A stretch of 64,000 bases of DNA from Methylocystis sp. Sn-Cys (GTDB lineage: Bacteria; Pseudomonadota; Alphaproteobacteria; Rhizobiales; Beijerinckiaceae), in the NCBI RefSeq assembly GCF_016745395.1, contig NZ_JAERVJ010000010.1, positions 1-64,000 of the forward strand, written 5' to 3'. The notes under the pieces were generated by a model, which ran no database searches, had not been told where the DNA came from, and saw only the letters and a list, made by a program, of their open reading frames with translations. Below, in pieces: positions 16,537-25,021 of the stretch (position 1 is the first letter of the stretch; each line of letters starts with the position of its first letter). A program made the translations under genes and the position numbers.

Positions 16537-17868
16537 TCAATTCGCTCTCGGCGAAATCGTCGCGACAAATCGCTCGATCGTCTCGAAAAAAGTCGACGGA
16601 TCGTTTTTGATCGTGGAAGCTCCCATCCGCGCCAGAGTCGCTGCGCGGCGAGGAGAATCCGGGCCCCTATAATCGCGCACCGCTTGAAGCCACCCAAGGC
16701 CGTCGAGCGGATCAAGAAAATCGGGCGCATCGCCCCCCAGCTCTCGAAAGACGTCGAGATCGGAAGCGATGACCGGAACGCCCGCGGTCAGCGCTTCGGC
16801 CACCGGAAGGCCGAAGCCTTCGCCAAAGGAGGGCATGAGCAGCGCGCGGGCGCCCGCCATCAAACGACGCAGCCCCGGCGTCGAGAGGCCCCCTGCTTCG
16901 ATGACATTCGCGCGCAACGATGGGCAGCGGGTCATCATGTCGACGACATTCTCATTGAGCCAGCCCCGCTTGCCGACAATGATGAGCTTGGGCGCCGCGC
17001 CGCTCTTGGCGAGCTCGCGCCAGACATTGAGCAGCAAGAGGTGATTCTTGCGCGGCTCGATGGTGCCGCAGACGATGAAATAATCCCGCCCGCCCAGCGC
17101 CTCGGGCGGCGCCGAGGGCGTCTCGAAAACGGGTGAGACCGGCAAGGGCGCCACGCAGGCCGGAATATCGGCACGGCCATTCTCGGCTGCAAAAGCCGCG
17201 AATCTTTCGGCTACGGCGCAGGAGGCCGAAACCACGCCGGCCGCCAATCGCGCGATGTTGCGGTTGCGGCGCGGATGCAGCGTAGCCTCGACAGGACGAA
17301 AAAACTCCGGGTGATGGACAGGAAGCAAATCATGGATAAAGGCCACCGGCTTCACATCCGGGCGCGCCTGCAGCCATCGCACATACCACTGGCGGTCGAG
17401 CAAAAACTGCGTGGCGTTGAAATAGACGGCGCCGTCGGGCGCCTCGCTGATCGGCCGGCCGAGATGAAACGCCCAGTCGCGCAAGGCGCGCCAGTTGCGC
17501 GACACCCGCTCGACGCCCGGCTTGCGGTCGTGGCGAATCGCGCCCGGCCCAGCACCCTCTCCCGCCAAAGCCGCAACGACGGAATGGTAAACAGCGTCCT
17601 CGTCCGCGTCGGCCGCCTCGCGCCAATAGGCTTCAATCGCCTCAATGGTTGCGAGCGCTTTTTGCGTGCCGGAAAGGCGCGGCCCCAAGGCGGTGCAAAC
17701 CAGCGGCGTCGCGCCCTTTGCGAGAAAATGGCGGGCAAGCGCGAAATCGACGCGATCAATTCCATTGGGCGAGGGATTGAGCGCACGCGTCACGAGCCGG
17801 GTCACGTCATAGATGACTGGGGCCGCCGCCGCGTCTGTCAGCGGCACGTCAGAGCGCCCGTGCGGCAT
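16537..17868 (-). CDS. GT4-family glycosyltransferase
   Basis: 443 residues with a two-domain GT-B fold. The C-terminal domain shows GTIEPRKNHLLLLNVWREL, IVGKRGW and the E-x7-E nucleotide-sugar site in PSFGEGFGLPVAEALTAGVP, as in retaining GT4 enzymes. The N-terminal half has ATQFLLDRQWYVRW and FIHDLLPVHHPEFF, common in mannosyltransferase-like members. It has no membrane segment and is probably a cytoplasmic or peripheral enzyme building a surface polysaccharide. The ATG at 17868 has GGAAG seven bases upstream and overlaps the 3' end of the preceding small gene by 31 nt. It is the third gene of an hpnA-small protein-GT unit. Confidence 0.85.
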   Translation of the reverse strand: MPHGRSDVPLTDAAAAPVIYDVTRLVTRALNPSPNGIDRVDFALARHFLAKGATPLVCTALGPRLSGTQKALATIEAIEAYWREAADADEDAVYHSVVAALAGEGAGPGAIRHDRKPGVERVSRNWRALRDWAFHLGRPISEAPDGAVYFNATQFLLDRQWYVRWLQARPDVKPVAFIHDLLPVHHPEFFRPVEATLHPRRNRNIARLAAGVVSASCAVAERFAAFAAENGRADIPACVAPLPVSPVFETPSAPPEALGGRDYFIVCGTIEPRKNHLLLLNVWRELAKSGAAPKLIIVGKRGWLNENVVDMMTRCPSLRANVIEAGGLSTPGLRRLMAGARALLMPSFGEGFGLPVAEALTAGVPVIASDLDVFRELGGDAPDFLDPLDGLGWLQAVRDYRGPDSPRRAATLARMGASTIKNDPSTFFETIERFVATISPRAN

Positions 17869-18134
17869 TTCCAAGCTTCCAGCACGTCGTTGGCTTCGCG
17901 AACCGCTCGCTGCGTCTCTTTGTCCAGACATTCGCGATAGCGGAAGACCGTCTTGATGAAGGCCTGCACCTGCGCGTCGCAGGCGTCCTCGGCGACAGGC
18001 GCGTCGATGCAGAGGGGCCGCGAAGGCGGCGCGCAAAAATCGAAGCCGCTCGGCTTCTCCCCTGCGACGCAAGCGCCCGTAAGGACAAGAAAAATGAGGA
18101 AAATCTGCGCGGCGGTCGCGAGCGACCGCCTCAT
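17838..18134 (-). CDS. Small secreted Cys-rich hypothetical protein
   Basis: 98 residues with a clear signal peptide (about 1-25), then Cys at 34, 42, 52, 69, 90 and 97. Six cysteines in the mature part suggest disulfides in the periplasm. Cys22 sits at the end of the hydrophobic core but the local sequence (TGAC) is not a good lipobox. No family recognised. Its ATG overlaps the hpnA stop (ATGA) and its 3' end overlaps the glycosyltransferase start, so it is embedded in that operon, which supports it as a real gene. Confidence 0.65.
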   Translation of the reverse strand: MRRSLATAAQIFLIFLVLTGACVAGEKPSGFDFCAPPSRPLCIDAPVAEDACDAQVQAFIKTVFRYRECLDKETQRAVREANDVLEAWKCRTGALTCR

Positions 18135-19141
18135 GCGCTCTTGCGACCGGAACGGCGCGGGGCGGCGCGAAACCAGGCGACGGCGTCCTCCACGGCGCAT
18201 TGCACCGGCCGGGTCGTATAACCGAGCTCACGGCGGGCTTTTCGATCGTCGAAAAACATGCGCGTTCGGGACATCTTCAGGCTATCGCAATGGAGAAAAG
18301 GCTCGTACCCCAAGAGGCGCGCGCCCCATTCATTGGCATAGGCCAGCGGCATCAGAGGGGTCGCCGGCAGTTTGAACTGTGGGCCACGCCGGCCCGTGAC
18401 ACGGGAAATTTCAGTCAACAAGTCGCACAAAGTCAAGTTTTCACCGCCCAGGATATAACGCTCGCCGATTTCGCCTCGCTCCATGGCGGCGAGGTGGCCC
18501 GCCGCGACGTCATCCACATGCGCGATATTGAGCCCGGTCTCGACATAGGCGGGCATCGCCCCGCGCATGGCCTCGGACACAATTCGGCCGGTCGGCGTGG
18601 GCTTGACGTCGCCCGGCCCCAGAGGCGCCGAGGGGCAGACGATAACGGCCGGCAGCCCCTCTTTCTCGACCATCCGTTCGACGAGATGTTCCGAGAGAAT
18701 TTTACTTTGTTTATAAGCGCCGATCGCCTTTTCCGGGGAGAGCCGGTCGTTCTCGGTGCAGACGCAGCCATTGGCGGCGGCGAGCGTTGCGACGCTGCTC
18801 GTGTGGACGACGCGCTCGACGCCTGCGCGCATCGCTTCGCGCATCACGATCTCGGCGCCCTGGACATTGACCCGGAACACCGATGTCGGATCCGGGGCCC
18901 AAATGCGATAATCGGCCGCCAGGTGAAAAACGCGGCCGACGCCGCGCATCGCCGCGCGGACGCTCTCCTCGTCGGTGACGTCGCCCTCGAAAACCTCACA
19001 TGCGTCGGGGATGTTTTCGCGAATGCTCGAGGTCCGAGCCAGGGCTCTCACCGGAAGGCCCTTTGAAATCAAGAGCCGGACGACCGCGCCCCCAATGAAG
19101 CCGCTCGCGCCCGTGACCAGCACAAGACTATTATTAGACAT
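18131..19141 (-). CDS. hpnA: Hopanoid-associated sugar epimerase
   Basis: A 336-residue extended SDR with the NAD-binding VTGASGFIGGAVV near the N-terminus and an active-site YKQSK. The segments RALARTSS and HLAADYRIWAPDP match HpnA proteins of hopanoid clusters, NAD-dependent epimerases linked to modification of bacteriohopanepolyol side chains. The ATG at 19141 is just before the Rossmann strand. It leads an operon with a Cys-rich secreted protein (ATGA overlap) and a glycosyltransferase. Squalene-hopene cyclase and other hpn genes are not in the window, so the hopanoid role rests on similarity. Confidence 0.85.
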   Translation of the reverse strand: MSNNSLVLVTGASGFIGGAVVRLLISKGLPVRALARTSSIRENIPDACEVFEGDVTDEESVRAAMRGVGRVFHLAADYRIWAPDPTSVFRVNVQGAEIVMREAMRAGVERVVHTSSVATLAAANGCVCTENDRLSPEKAIGAYKQSKILSEHLVERMVEKEGLPAVIVCPSAPLGPGDVKPTPTGRIVSEAMRGAMPAYVETGLNIAHVDDVAAGHLAAMERGEIGERYILGGENLTLCDLLTEISRVTGRRGPQFKLPATPLMPLAYANEWGARLLGYEPFLHCDSLKMSRTRMFFDDRKARRELGYTTRPVQCAVEDAVAWFRAAPRRSGRKSA

Positions 19142-19476
19142 GTTTCCCCAGCGCCAAAGCATTATCGCAGCCCAATGGCGCTATTAAAACACCACCAAAG
19201 TCTCTGCGCTTCGGCATTCTATAAATAGGGCGTGTGGTTTTCGAGCGTTGCAGTGAAAAAAAGAGGATTTGCTAAAAAGCAGAGCATTGATCGAAAGGTC
19301 AATGACCGCCGCTGCTCGATCTCGAATTCCCAATTATTCGAGGCCCGACCGGTTCGGCGTCGTTCCCCATGCTCGCGCATCGAGCGGTCGGGCAAAACCA
19401 GCGCATTTGTGGCTCTGGATTTTCTTTGCCCGAGGGAATGACAGGGCCCCAATGCGCTTCTCGAACGGAATTGGCG
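19142..19476. other. 335-bp intergenic region with a degenerate repeat
   Basis: Lies between the hpnA start and the end of the phosphatidyltransferase gene. It holds the upstream region of hpnA and a degenerate family B repeat (19359-19442). No gene recognised. Confidence 0.6.
19359..19442. repeat. Degenerate family B repeat (copy 3)
   Basis: Retains GCTCGCGCATCGAGCGGTCGGG at the left, the CAAAACCAGCGC core, the GGCTCTGGAT arm and a GGGAATGAC end, but the first stem is eroded and part of the third is missing compared with 15350-15451. Confidence 0.7.
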
Positions 19477-20223
19477 TTACTGGGCTGTCTGTTCCGCCAA
19501 ATCGACTTCGGGAATATCGAACAAGGGCTCCTGCAGAACAGCGGCGGGGGATGACGCTTTCTGAGCAGCGCGCTCCTCCTTCTGCAGGCGATTCAAGTCG
19601 CTGCGCACGATCCAGACGAAACCGCAGAAAGTGCAGGCCGAGAGAAAGCCGATGACGACGTCTAGGCCGACGAAGGAATAGATCCGGCCGGTGGAAACAA
19701 CAGGTCCGACCCAGGCGGCGATGAGCGCCCATGCGGCGACAAGAATACGGAATTCCGTCGCGCCCATCCCGCCATAGGACAAGCGGTGGACGCTCTCGGT
19801 AACCACGCGCAGATAGGTGTAGGAGCTCATCAGAAGATAGAGCGACAGGACCAGAAGCGCGGATGGAATCGTGAAGAAGGGAGAGAAGCCGAGGCCGATG
19901 ACAATCAGCGTCTGCGCGATGAGATCTGCGGAATGATCGATAAAATACCCGTAATGATGGCGCTCGATCTGCCGATAGCGGGCAAGCGTCCCATCGAGCG
20001 AATCACCGAACCAGTTGAGCGCCAGCCCCGCAACCACGGCGACGAGAAACCATTTCGTCCACCAGCAAGCGATAAAGCCCGCCGAGGTCAAAACCGCCCC
20101 GACCAATCCCAGCGCCGTCAAATGGTCCGGCGTCGTCCAGCCGGGCAAGCGACGAACCAGCGCCGCAAGCGCCGCGCGTTCGGCCCGAGCTAGCAAACTA
20201 TCATTTATCCTAACGTTGGCCAC
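19477..20223 (-). CDS. CDP-alcohol phosphatidyltransferase
   Basis: 248 residues, about six membrane helices. The full catalytic motif is present: D74-x2-D77-G78-x2-A81-R82, then G92-x3-D96-x3-D100. These enzymes transfer a phosphatidyl or other substituted phosphate group from a CDP-alcohol in the inner membrane. The alcohol substrate cannot be read from sequence. I chose GTG at 20223 because GGAGG lies five bases upstream and RINDSLLA then begins near the N-terminus. The ATG at 20280 would add 19 residues without a ribosome-binding site. It is 201 nt downstream of wza and paralogous to the gene at 21873. Confidence 0.85.
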   Translation of the reverse strand: MANVRINDSLLARAERAALAALVRRLPGWTTPDHLTALGLVGAVLTSAGFIACWWTKWFLVAVVAGLALNWFGDSLDGTLARYRQIERHHYGYFIDHSADLIAQTLIVIGLGFSPFFTIPSALLVLSLYLLMSSYTYLRVVTESVHRLSYGGMGATEFRILVAAWALIAAWVGPVVSTGRIYSFVGLDVVIGFLSACTFCGFVWIVRSDLNRLQKEERAAQKASSPAAVLQEPLFDIPEVDLAEQTAQ

Positions 20224-20424
20224 GGCTCCCTCCTGGAACAACGTGTCGCAATGAGCCGCCGTTACGTCCATGTCGCTCATTGAAAAGTTGTACGATCCGA
20301 AATGTGAGACGCCGCCAAGGAGCGTCATATAAGGCGTCGCCCATGATATTGGCCCTCACAACTGTTCAAGGTCAAGAATAGATTCGCCTCATCTCGACCC
20401 TTATCCTACAAAACCTCTAGCTTA

Positions 20425-21612
20425 TCAATGGCCGATACGGCTGACCGCCATCCCCTGGACTGCCGGTTGCGCGACCATCTGGACGAGCTGCACCACCTTG
20501 CCGATCTCGGCCAAAGGCGCGTTGGAGATGTAGATGATGTCCTTGTCGCGGACTGCGAATCGGCGCGCCGCGAAGAGCGCGGTCGGGTCCTTCATGTTCA
20601 AATGATAGGCGACCGGGATTTGCGGCTGCTGCAAAAGCTGCGGAGAAACATTCGGGAACTCGCGGACGAGCGTCGTCGGCTCGTAGCGCAGAACAAACAG
20701 GCCGTCTGGATCCGCGCGGTTGTCGTTCAGGCCGCCCGACTTGCCGATCGCCTCCTCCAGCGTAATGCCGCGCGCGTCGAAGGGGATTACGGCGTTCGCG
20801 CCAGCGGCGCCCGCGACAGTAAATGTCTGCGGCCGGCTTTCAACTGTCAGTATATCTCCCGGACGCACATAGATATTCTCGCTCGGGTTCGCCAAAAGCG
20901 CCTGGAGCGGCGCGCGCGCGGTCCGGCTGCCGCGCGTGACGCTGATGAAGGTTTCGTGGACAGGCGACCGGTAACCGCCGGCCTGGGCGACAACGTCGAG
21001 AATTCGATCGCCGCGCAGATTGAGCGGGACGCGGGCGCCATTCGCCACTTCTCCCGTCACAGTCACCGTGTTGGTGACGTTCCGCGTAACATTCACGAGC
21101 GCCTGCGGCTCGATCGCCTTTCCGCGCAGACGCTCGACAATGGCGGTCTCGACCTGCTGCTGCGTGCGCCCGGCGACCTGGATGCGTCCCGCATAAGGCA
21201 CTGTCACGGAGCCGTCGTGCCCAACGATTTGCTCGGGAATGAGGGAGGAGCGGGAGCCCGGGCTGACGCCGCCGGCCGACTCGCCGGCTGAGAACAGCCC
21301 GCCGGAAGCCGCCTCCCATACGGTGATCTGCAGAGCGTCGCCCATGCCGATGACCTGCGACGCGGAGGGGCGATAATCGCCGAAGAAGCCGCGCAGAGTG
21401 GGCGGCGCCCGACGCGCGAGAATATCCAGTGTGTGCCGGTCGACTTCCACCCAGGCAAAAGGCGCTTCGCCATCCTGCGCCATCGCCGAAACGCCCTTCA
21501 CCATCTCGTCGCGCGACGGCCCGCTCGCCGGCGTGATTCCGCATGCGGCGAGCGCGCCGCACATGGCGAGAAGAGAAATGTGCTTGAGTAGATCGAGACG
21601 AAAAGTTGTCAA
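20425..21612 (-). CDS. Wza-type polysaccharide export lipoprotein
   Basis: 395 residues. A lipoprotein signal peptide ends in LAAC (C24), followed by a polysaccharide-export (Poly_export) domain at about 85-170 (GDALQITVWEA) and two SLBB-type domains (NVTRNVTNTVTVTGEVANG and VRPGDILTVESRPQTFTVAGA). It is an outer-membrane channel component for exopolysaccharide. I chose TTG at 21612, with GGAG five bases upstream, because it gives a normal 24-residue lipoprotein signal. A start at 21678 would make an overlong leader. No Wzc kinase or polymerase is adjacent. Its neighbours are two CDP-alcohol phosphatidyltransferase paralogs, which is unusual. Confidence 0.85.
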   Translation of the reverse strand: MTTFRLDLLKHISLLAMCGALAACGITPASGPSRDEMVKGVSAMAQDGEAPFAWVEVDRHTLDILARRAPPTLRGFFGDYRPSASQVIGMGDALQITVWEAASGGLFSAGESAGGVSPGSRSSLIPEQIVGHDGSVTVPYAGRIQVAGRTQQQVETAIVERLRGKAIEPQALVNVTRNVTNTVTVTGEVANGARVPLNLRGDRILDVVAQAGGYRSPVHETFISVTRGSRTARAPLQALLANPSENIYVRPGDILTVESRPQTFTVAGAAGANAVIPFDARGITLEEAIGKSGGLNDNRADPDGLFVLRYEPTTLVREFPNVSPQLLQQPQIPVAYHLNMKDPTALFAARRFAVRDKDIIYISNAPLAEIGKVVQLVQMVAQPAVQGMAVSRIGH

Positions 21613-21795
21613 AGCCACTCCAACCGCGTCGAGGCTCTCCAAAGGAGGGGAGCCCAAAACTAACAGAAAGCGTACCACCGAACCAAGAACCGGACAGGTT
21701 TATTAAACTCCGCCCATCGCGATTCCCTTGTGATGTGGCGCTTATGTCACAGCTAATTATTAAGGTTTACTGACACCACGCCAAGGATCGTCTGG

Positions 21796-21814
21796 TAAGG
21801 TTGCGGCAACCTTA
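21796..21814. promoter_or_regulatory. TAAGGTTGC palindrome upstream of wza
   Basis: TAAGGTTGC-G-GCAACCTTA is a perfect 9-bp dyad with a 1-nt centre, too tight for a hairpin and so more like a protein-binding site. Another TTAAGGTT half-site lies about 40 nt nearer wza. It sits between the 3' end of the gene at 21873 and wza. Confidence 0.45.
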
Positions 21815-21872
21815 ATACTGTCCAGCCGCGCCTATTCTTTGGCCGAACATGCGAGGACTTTGTGGCGAAACA

Positions 21873-22556
21873 TTAGTCGTCGCGCCCGGATGCCGCCGTG
21901 ATTTTCCGGCCATCGAAGAAAAGCTTCGCGAGCAAGCCGATAATTGCAAATCCGGCAAGCGACAAGACCGCGACGTCGATGGCGGGCTGCTTATCCCCAA
22001 GGCTCTGCGGCACGCCCAGGAGGACGGCGGCGAAGGGCCAAAAAGCCAGTAAAATCCGAAATTCCGTCACGCCGATCCCGATATAGGCCATTTGCTCGAC
22101 ATGGCGGGTCGCCGCGCGAATATAGGCGTAGGCCGCGAAGAGCAGGTAGCAGATCACCACGACGGTCGCCGCGCGCACAGTGAAAAAAGGCGAAAAGCCA
22201 TAAGCGATCAAAACCGAGAGATGGGAAAATATCTCGCCGAGATGATGCGCCATGCCCTCCGCGGCAGCTTCCTGCTGGCGTTTGCGCGCGAGCGGCAGAT
22301 CGACAGAGAGGCCGAACCAATTAATCGCCATAGCAATGGGGACGATCCATATGGCGTGCGGGAAATGATTGCACGCAATCAGGGCGATCGACGCGACCAG
22401 GGCGCCGCACGCGCCCACGCCCGAAAGCTGAATCGCTTCGACACGCGCCGGCAATGATTCGACGATATTGTCGATCAGGCGGAGCTCCGCGCCTCGAAGG
22501 AAGCTTTGCGTGCGCTGCGCGGGATTTCCAAAAATCGATGTGAAGAAGTCGCCCAT
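21873..22556 (-). CDS. CDP-alcohol phosphatidyltransferase-like pseudoenzyme
   Basis: 227 residues with the same membrane layout as the protein at 19477-20223 and shared segments (NWFG, AYGFSPFFT versus GLGFSPFFT, TEFRIL). The catalytic motif is destroyed. Aligned to D74/D77/G78/D96/D100 of the paralog, it has L83, D86, L87, H105 and I109, while A90-R91 and G101 remain. Three of four metal-binding aspartates are lost, so it is unlikely to catalyse transfer. It may be a regulatory or scaffolding partner, or bind lipid. ATG 22556 follows GGTGGGGA. It is the first gene of a codirectional set with wza and the active paralog. Confidence 0.8.
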   Translation of the reverse strand: MGDFFTSIFGNPAQRTQSFLRGAELRLIDNIVESLPARVEAIQLSGVGACGALVASIALIACNHFPHAIWIVPIAMAINWFGLSVDLPLARKRQQEAAAEGMAHHLGEIFSHLSVLIAYGFSPFFTVRAATVVVICYLLFAAYAYIRAATRHVEQMAYIGIGVTEFRILLAFWPFAAVLLGVPQSLGDKQPAIDVAVLSLAGFAIIGLLAKLFFDGRKITAASGRDD

Positions 22557-22771
22557 TCCCCACCGCCTGGGCCGCACCTTTGCGCCATTATCCCCCATAA
22601 ATTATACTTTTCGAATTGGCAACGAGCCACAATCTTGGCGGGAGGCGGTTCGCGGCGTTCGACGTCTCGGCGAGGCCGTCGCGGCGGATCACCGGCGCGA
22701 GCGACGAGGGGCTGCGCTCGATGGACGAATTCTGACAAGCCCCTCTGAAATTGGACAAAACGGGTTCCGAA

Positions 22772-23518
22772 ATGTCCGAGAAGGTTTTGATTTCGCGCAG
22801 CGAGGGCGCCCTTTGGCTCGCCTTCAACAGGCCGGAAAAAAAGAATGCGCTCGACCGCGAAAGCTACCTGGCGCTCATCGGAGCGCTCGACGAGGCGCGC
22901 TGCGACGCGGCCGTCCGCGCGGTCGTTTTCTCAGGGATAGGGGCGGACTTCACTGCCGGGAACGATCTCGGGGACTTCCGCGACTTTATGGAAAAACCGG
23001 AAGATTTCCCGGCGCTTGCATTCGTGCGAACGCTCGCGGTCTTTGAAAAGCCCATGGTCGCGGCCGTTGCGGGCGACGCCGTCGGCGTCGGCGCGACCAT
23101 GCTTTTCCATTGCGACCTGGTCTATGCGACCCCGCAGGCGCGGCTTCGCATGCCTTTCATCGATCTTGGCCTCGTGCCGGAGGCCGGGGCGAGCCTCCTG
23201 GTTCCCCGGCGATTCGGCATGGCGCGGGCGTCTCAATATCTCTTGGCTGGAGAGGCATTCTCAGGCGAGGACGCCTTCCGGCTCGGCTTGGTCAACGCCT
23301 TGGCCGAACCGGAGGCGGTGCTCGAAACGGCGATGGCCGCGGCGAAGAAGCTTGCGCAAAAGCCGCCCGCAGCCCTCCTCGCGGCGCGGCGGCTGATGCG
23401 CGGCGATCCGGCGGAAATTTTGGCCCGAATCGACGAAGAAGCCGCCCTTTTCGCGCAGGCGCTCGCCTCCCCCACGACGCGCGAGAGACTCTCGGCCTTC
23501 TTTGCGCGCGGCAGATAG
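22772..23518 (+). CDS. Enoyl-CoA hydratase/isomerase family protein
   Basis: A 248-residue crotonase-fold protein. Oxyanion-hole segments are DFTAGNDLGDF (about 62-72) and VAGDAVGVGATMLFHCD. The Glu in LGLVPEAGAS corresponds to the second catalytic Glu of hydratases. The first Glu position is non-acidic (GVGAT), as in many isomerases, so the reaction could be isomerisation or another crotonase chemistry rather than hydration. ATG at 22772, cytoplasmic, standalone and divergent from the phosphatidyltransferase-like gene. The substrate is not deducible. Confidence 0.8.
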   Translation: MSEKVLISRSEGALWLAFNRPEKKNALDRESYLALIGALDEARCDAAVRAVVFSGIGADFTAGNDLGDFRDFMEKPEDFPALAFVRTLAVFEKPMVAAVAGDAVGVGATMLFHCDLVYATPQARLRMPFIDLGLVPEAGASLLVPRRFGMARASQYLLAGEAFSGEDAFRLGLVNALAEPEAVLETAMAAAKKLAQKPPAALLAARRLMRGDPAEILARIDEEAALFAQALASPTTRERLSAFFARGR

Positions 23519-23524
23519 CGTCCT

Positions 23525-24010
23525 TCAGCTTTCGATATTGGCGTAATTGACCAGGCGGGAGGCGCGCAGAAGGATGACACGCATCTTTTCGCCGCCGCGC
23601 GCGCAGGTCGTCTGGAGGCGCTCCATATCTTGCGGCCCTCCGTCGCGGAGCTGCCGCCGGACAGCGGCGACGCTCGCCAGCGCGATGACGTCGAGCTCAG
23701 CCACAAAGGTCTCGAAACGACGCCGAAAATTCGGGCTCAGCTCCTCATAGGCCGCCAGCGCCGAATGCCGGCCGGGAAGCGGCGAGCGGCGGAAATATTC
23801 CTGATAGCTGACCGGACGCCAGGCGCAGAGATCCTCGAATAGTTCCGGCATGATCGGAATCTGCTCGAGAATCATGACGAGTTCGTTGAACAGGTTGAGG
23901 TAGTCGTTGGCGAGCCCGGAGATGGGGTTGACCAGCGTCTTCGACTGCAACTGCTCGACCGCCCTCGGGCGCGCTTCGCTCGGCTCGATAAGTTGCACGT
24001 CCAAGTTCAT
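23525..24010 (-). CDS. Conserved-looking hypothetical protein
   Basis: 161 residues, predicted mostly helical, with no signal or membrane segment. It has the look of a soluble alphaproteobacterial conserved protein (NPISGLANDYLNLFNELVM near 28-46, WRPVSYQEYF near 64-73), but I cannot name a domain. Its stop is 6 nt from the end of the convergent crotonase gene. A helical regulatory or adaptor protein is possible. Confidence 0.55.
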   Translation of the reverse strand: MNLDVQLIEPSEARPRAVEQLQSKTLVNPISGLANDYLNLFNELVMILEQIPIMPELFEDLCAWRPVSYQEYFRRSPLPGRHSALAAYEELSPNFRRRFETFVAELDVIALASVAAVRRQLRDGGPQDMERLQTTCARGGEKMRVILLRASRLVNYANIES

Positions 24011-24148
24011 CTGGTTCTCGCCAATGCACTCGCTATGAGCTTGAACTGAATATGATAAAAATTCCTTGCCCAGTCCTGCCCATTTGTGGCCAAGGCCTCT
24101 CGGCGCCCCCGTGGCGGCTTGGGCCGCGAAGATGTGAGTAGAAGGAAG

Positions 24149-24853
24149 ATGTGCGGACGCTATGCGCTCACCTCCGCGCCCGAGGCGATCAGGAAGCTGT
24201 TCGGCTATCCCGAAACGCCCAATTTCCCGCCACGTTACAACATCGCGCCGACCCAGCCGATCGCGATCGTCGCGAGCGCGCGCCAGGATGGGCGTCCGGC
24301 GCCGCGCTTCATGCTGGCGCGCTGGGGCTTCCTGCCGGGATTTGTCAAAGACCCCCGTGATTTTCCGTTAATTTTCAACGCGAGATCCGAGACGGTTCTT
24401 GAAAAAGCGAGTTTTCGCGCCGCCATGAAGCGGCGGCGCTGCCTTGTCCCCGCCGACGCTTATTATGAATGGCTGAAGCTCGGCGCGGGGCGAAAAATTG
24501 TGCGCAAGCCCTATCTCTTCCGTCGCGCCGACGGGGCTCCAATGGGCATGGCCGGCTTGTGGGAGACCTACGCCGGCGCGGATGGCTCCGAGATCGACAC
24601 GGCCTGTATTCTCACCACAGCGGCCAATGCGGCGACAATCGCCGTGCATGAGCGGATGCCCGCGGTTCTCGAGCCGAAGGACTTCGCCGCCTGGCTGGAT
24701 TGCGACGACGTCAGCGACGAAAGGGCCGCTGCGCTGCTGAGGCCGGCGGCGGATAGCGCGCTCGAATTTTTCGAGATCGCCCCCGCGATCAATAAGGCGA
24801 CGGAAGACGGGCCACATTTGCAGGAGCCGCTCAGCCGCACGCTTTTTGGCTGA
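24149..24853 (+). CDS. SOS response-associated peptidase (SRAP/YedK)
   Basis: A 234-residue SRAP/HMCES-family protein, which crosslinks to abasic sites in single-stranded DNA through Cys2. Visible residues are MCGRYALTS with C2, N31 in PPRYNIAPTQ, the FNARSE segment, ADAYYEW with its active-site Glu, and the catalytic His in HERMPAVL. The start is fixed because Cys2 must follow Met. No clear LexA box (GTTC-N7-GTTC) was found in the 138 bp upstream. Monocistronic, followed by a B repeat. Confidence 0.92.
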   Translation: MCGRYALTSAPEAIRKLFGYPETPNFPPRYNIAPTQPIAIVASARQDGRPAPRFMLARWGFLPGFVKDPRDFPLIFNARSETVLEKASFRAAMKRRRCLVPADAYYEWLKLGAGRKIVRKPYLFRRADGAPMGMAGLWETYAGADGSEIDTACILTTAANAATIAVHERMPAVLEPKDFAAWLDCDDVSDERAAALLRPAADSALEFFEIAPAINKATEDGPHLQEPLSRTLFG

Positions 24854-24882
24854 TCATACGCGATCTGCTCGATTGGTTCGTT

Positions 24883-24986
24883 GTCATTCCCGACGCTCGC
24901 AACGCGAGCGATCGGGAATCCAGAGCAAAACCAGCGCTTTTGTGGCTCTGGATTCCCGGTCGGGCTTTCAGCCCGCCGGGAATGAC
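24883..24986. repeat. Family B palindromic repeat (copy 2)
   Basis: Complete copy with three nested stems, outer ends GTCATTCCCG and CGGGAATGAC, lying 30 nt after the SRAP stop and before the end of the convergent FAD oxidase gene. Flanking CTCGATTGGTTCG on the left recurs near other B copies, so the repeat unit may be longer. Confidence 0.85.
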
Positions 24987-25021
24987 ACGTCCCCATGCGC
25001 GCTATCCAAACGGAAAAGGTA

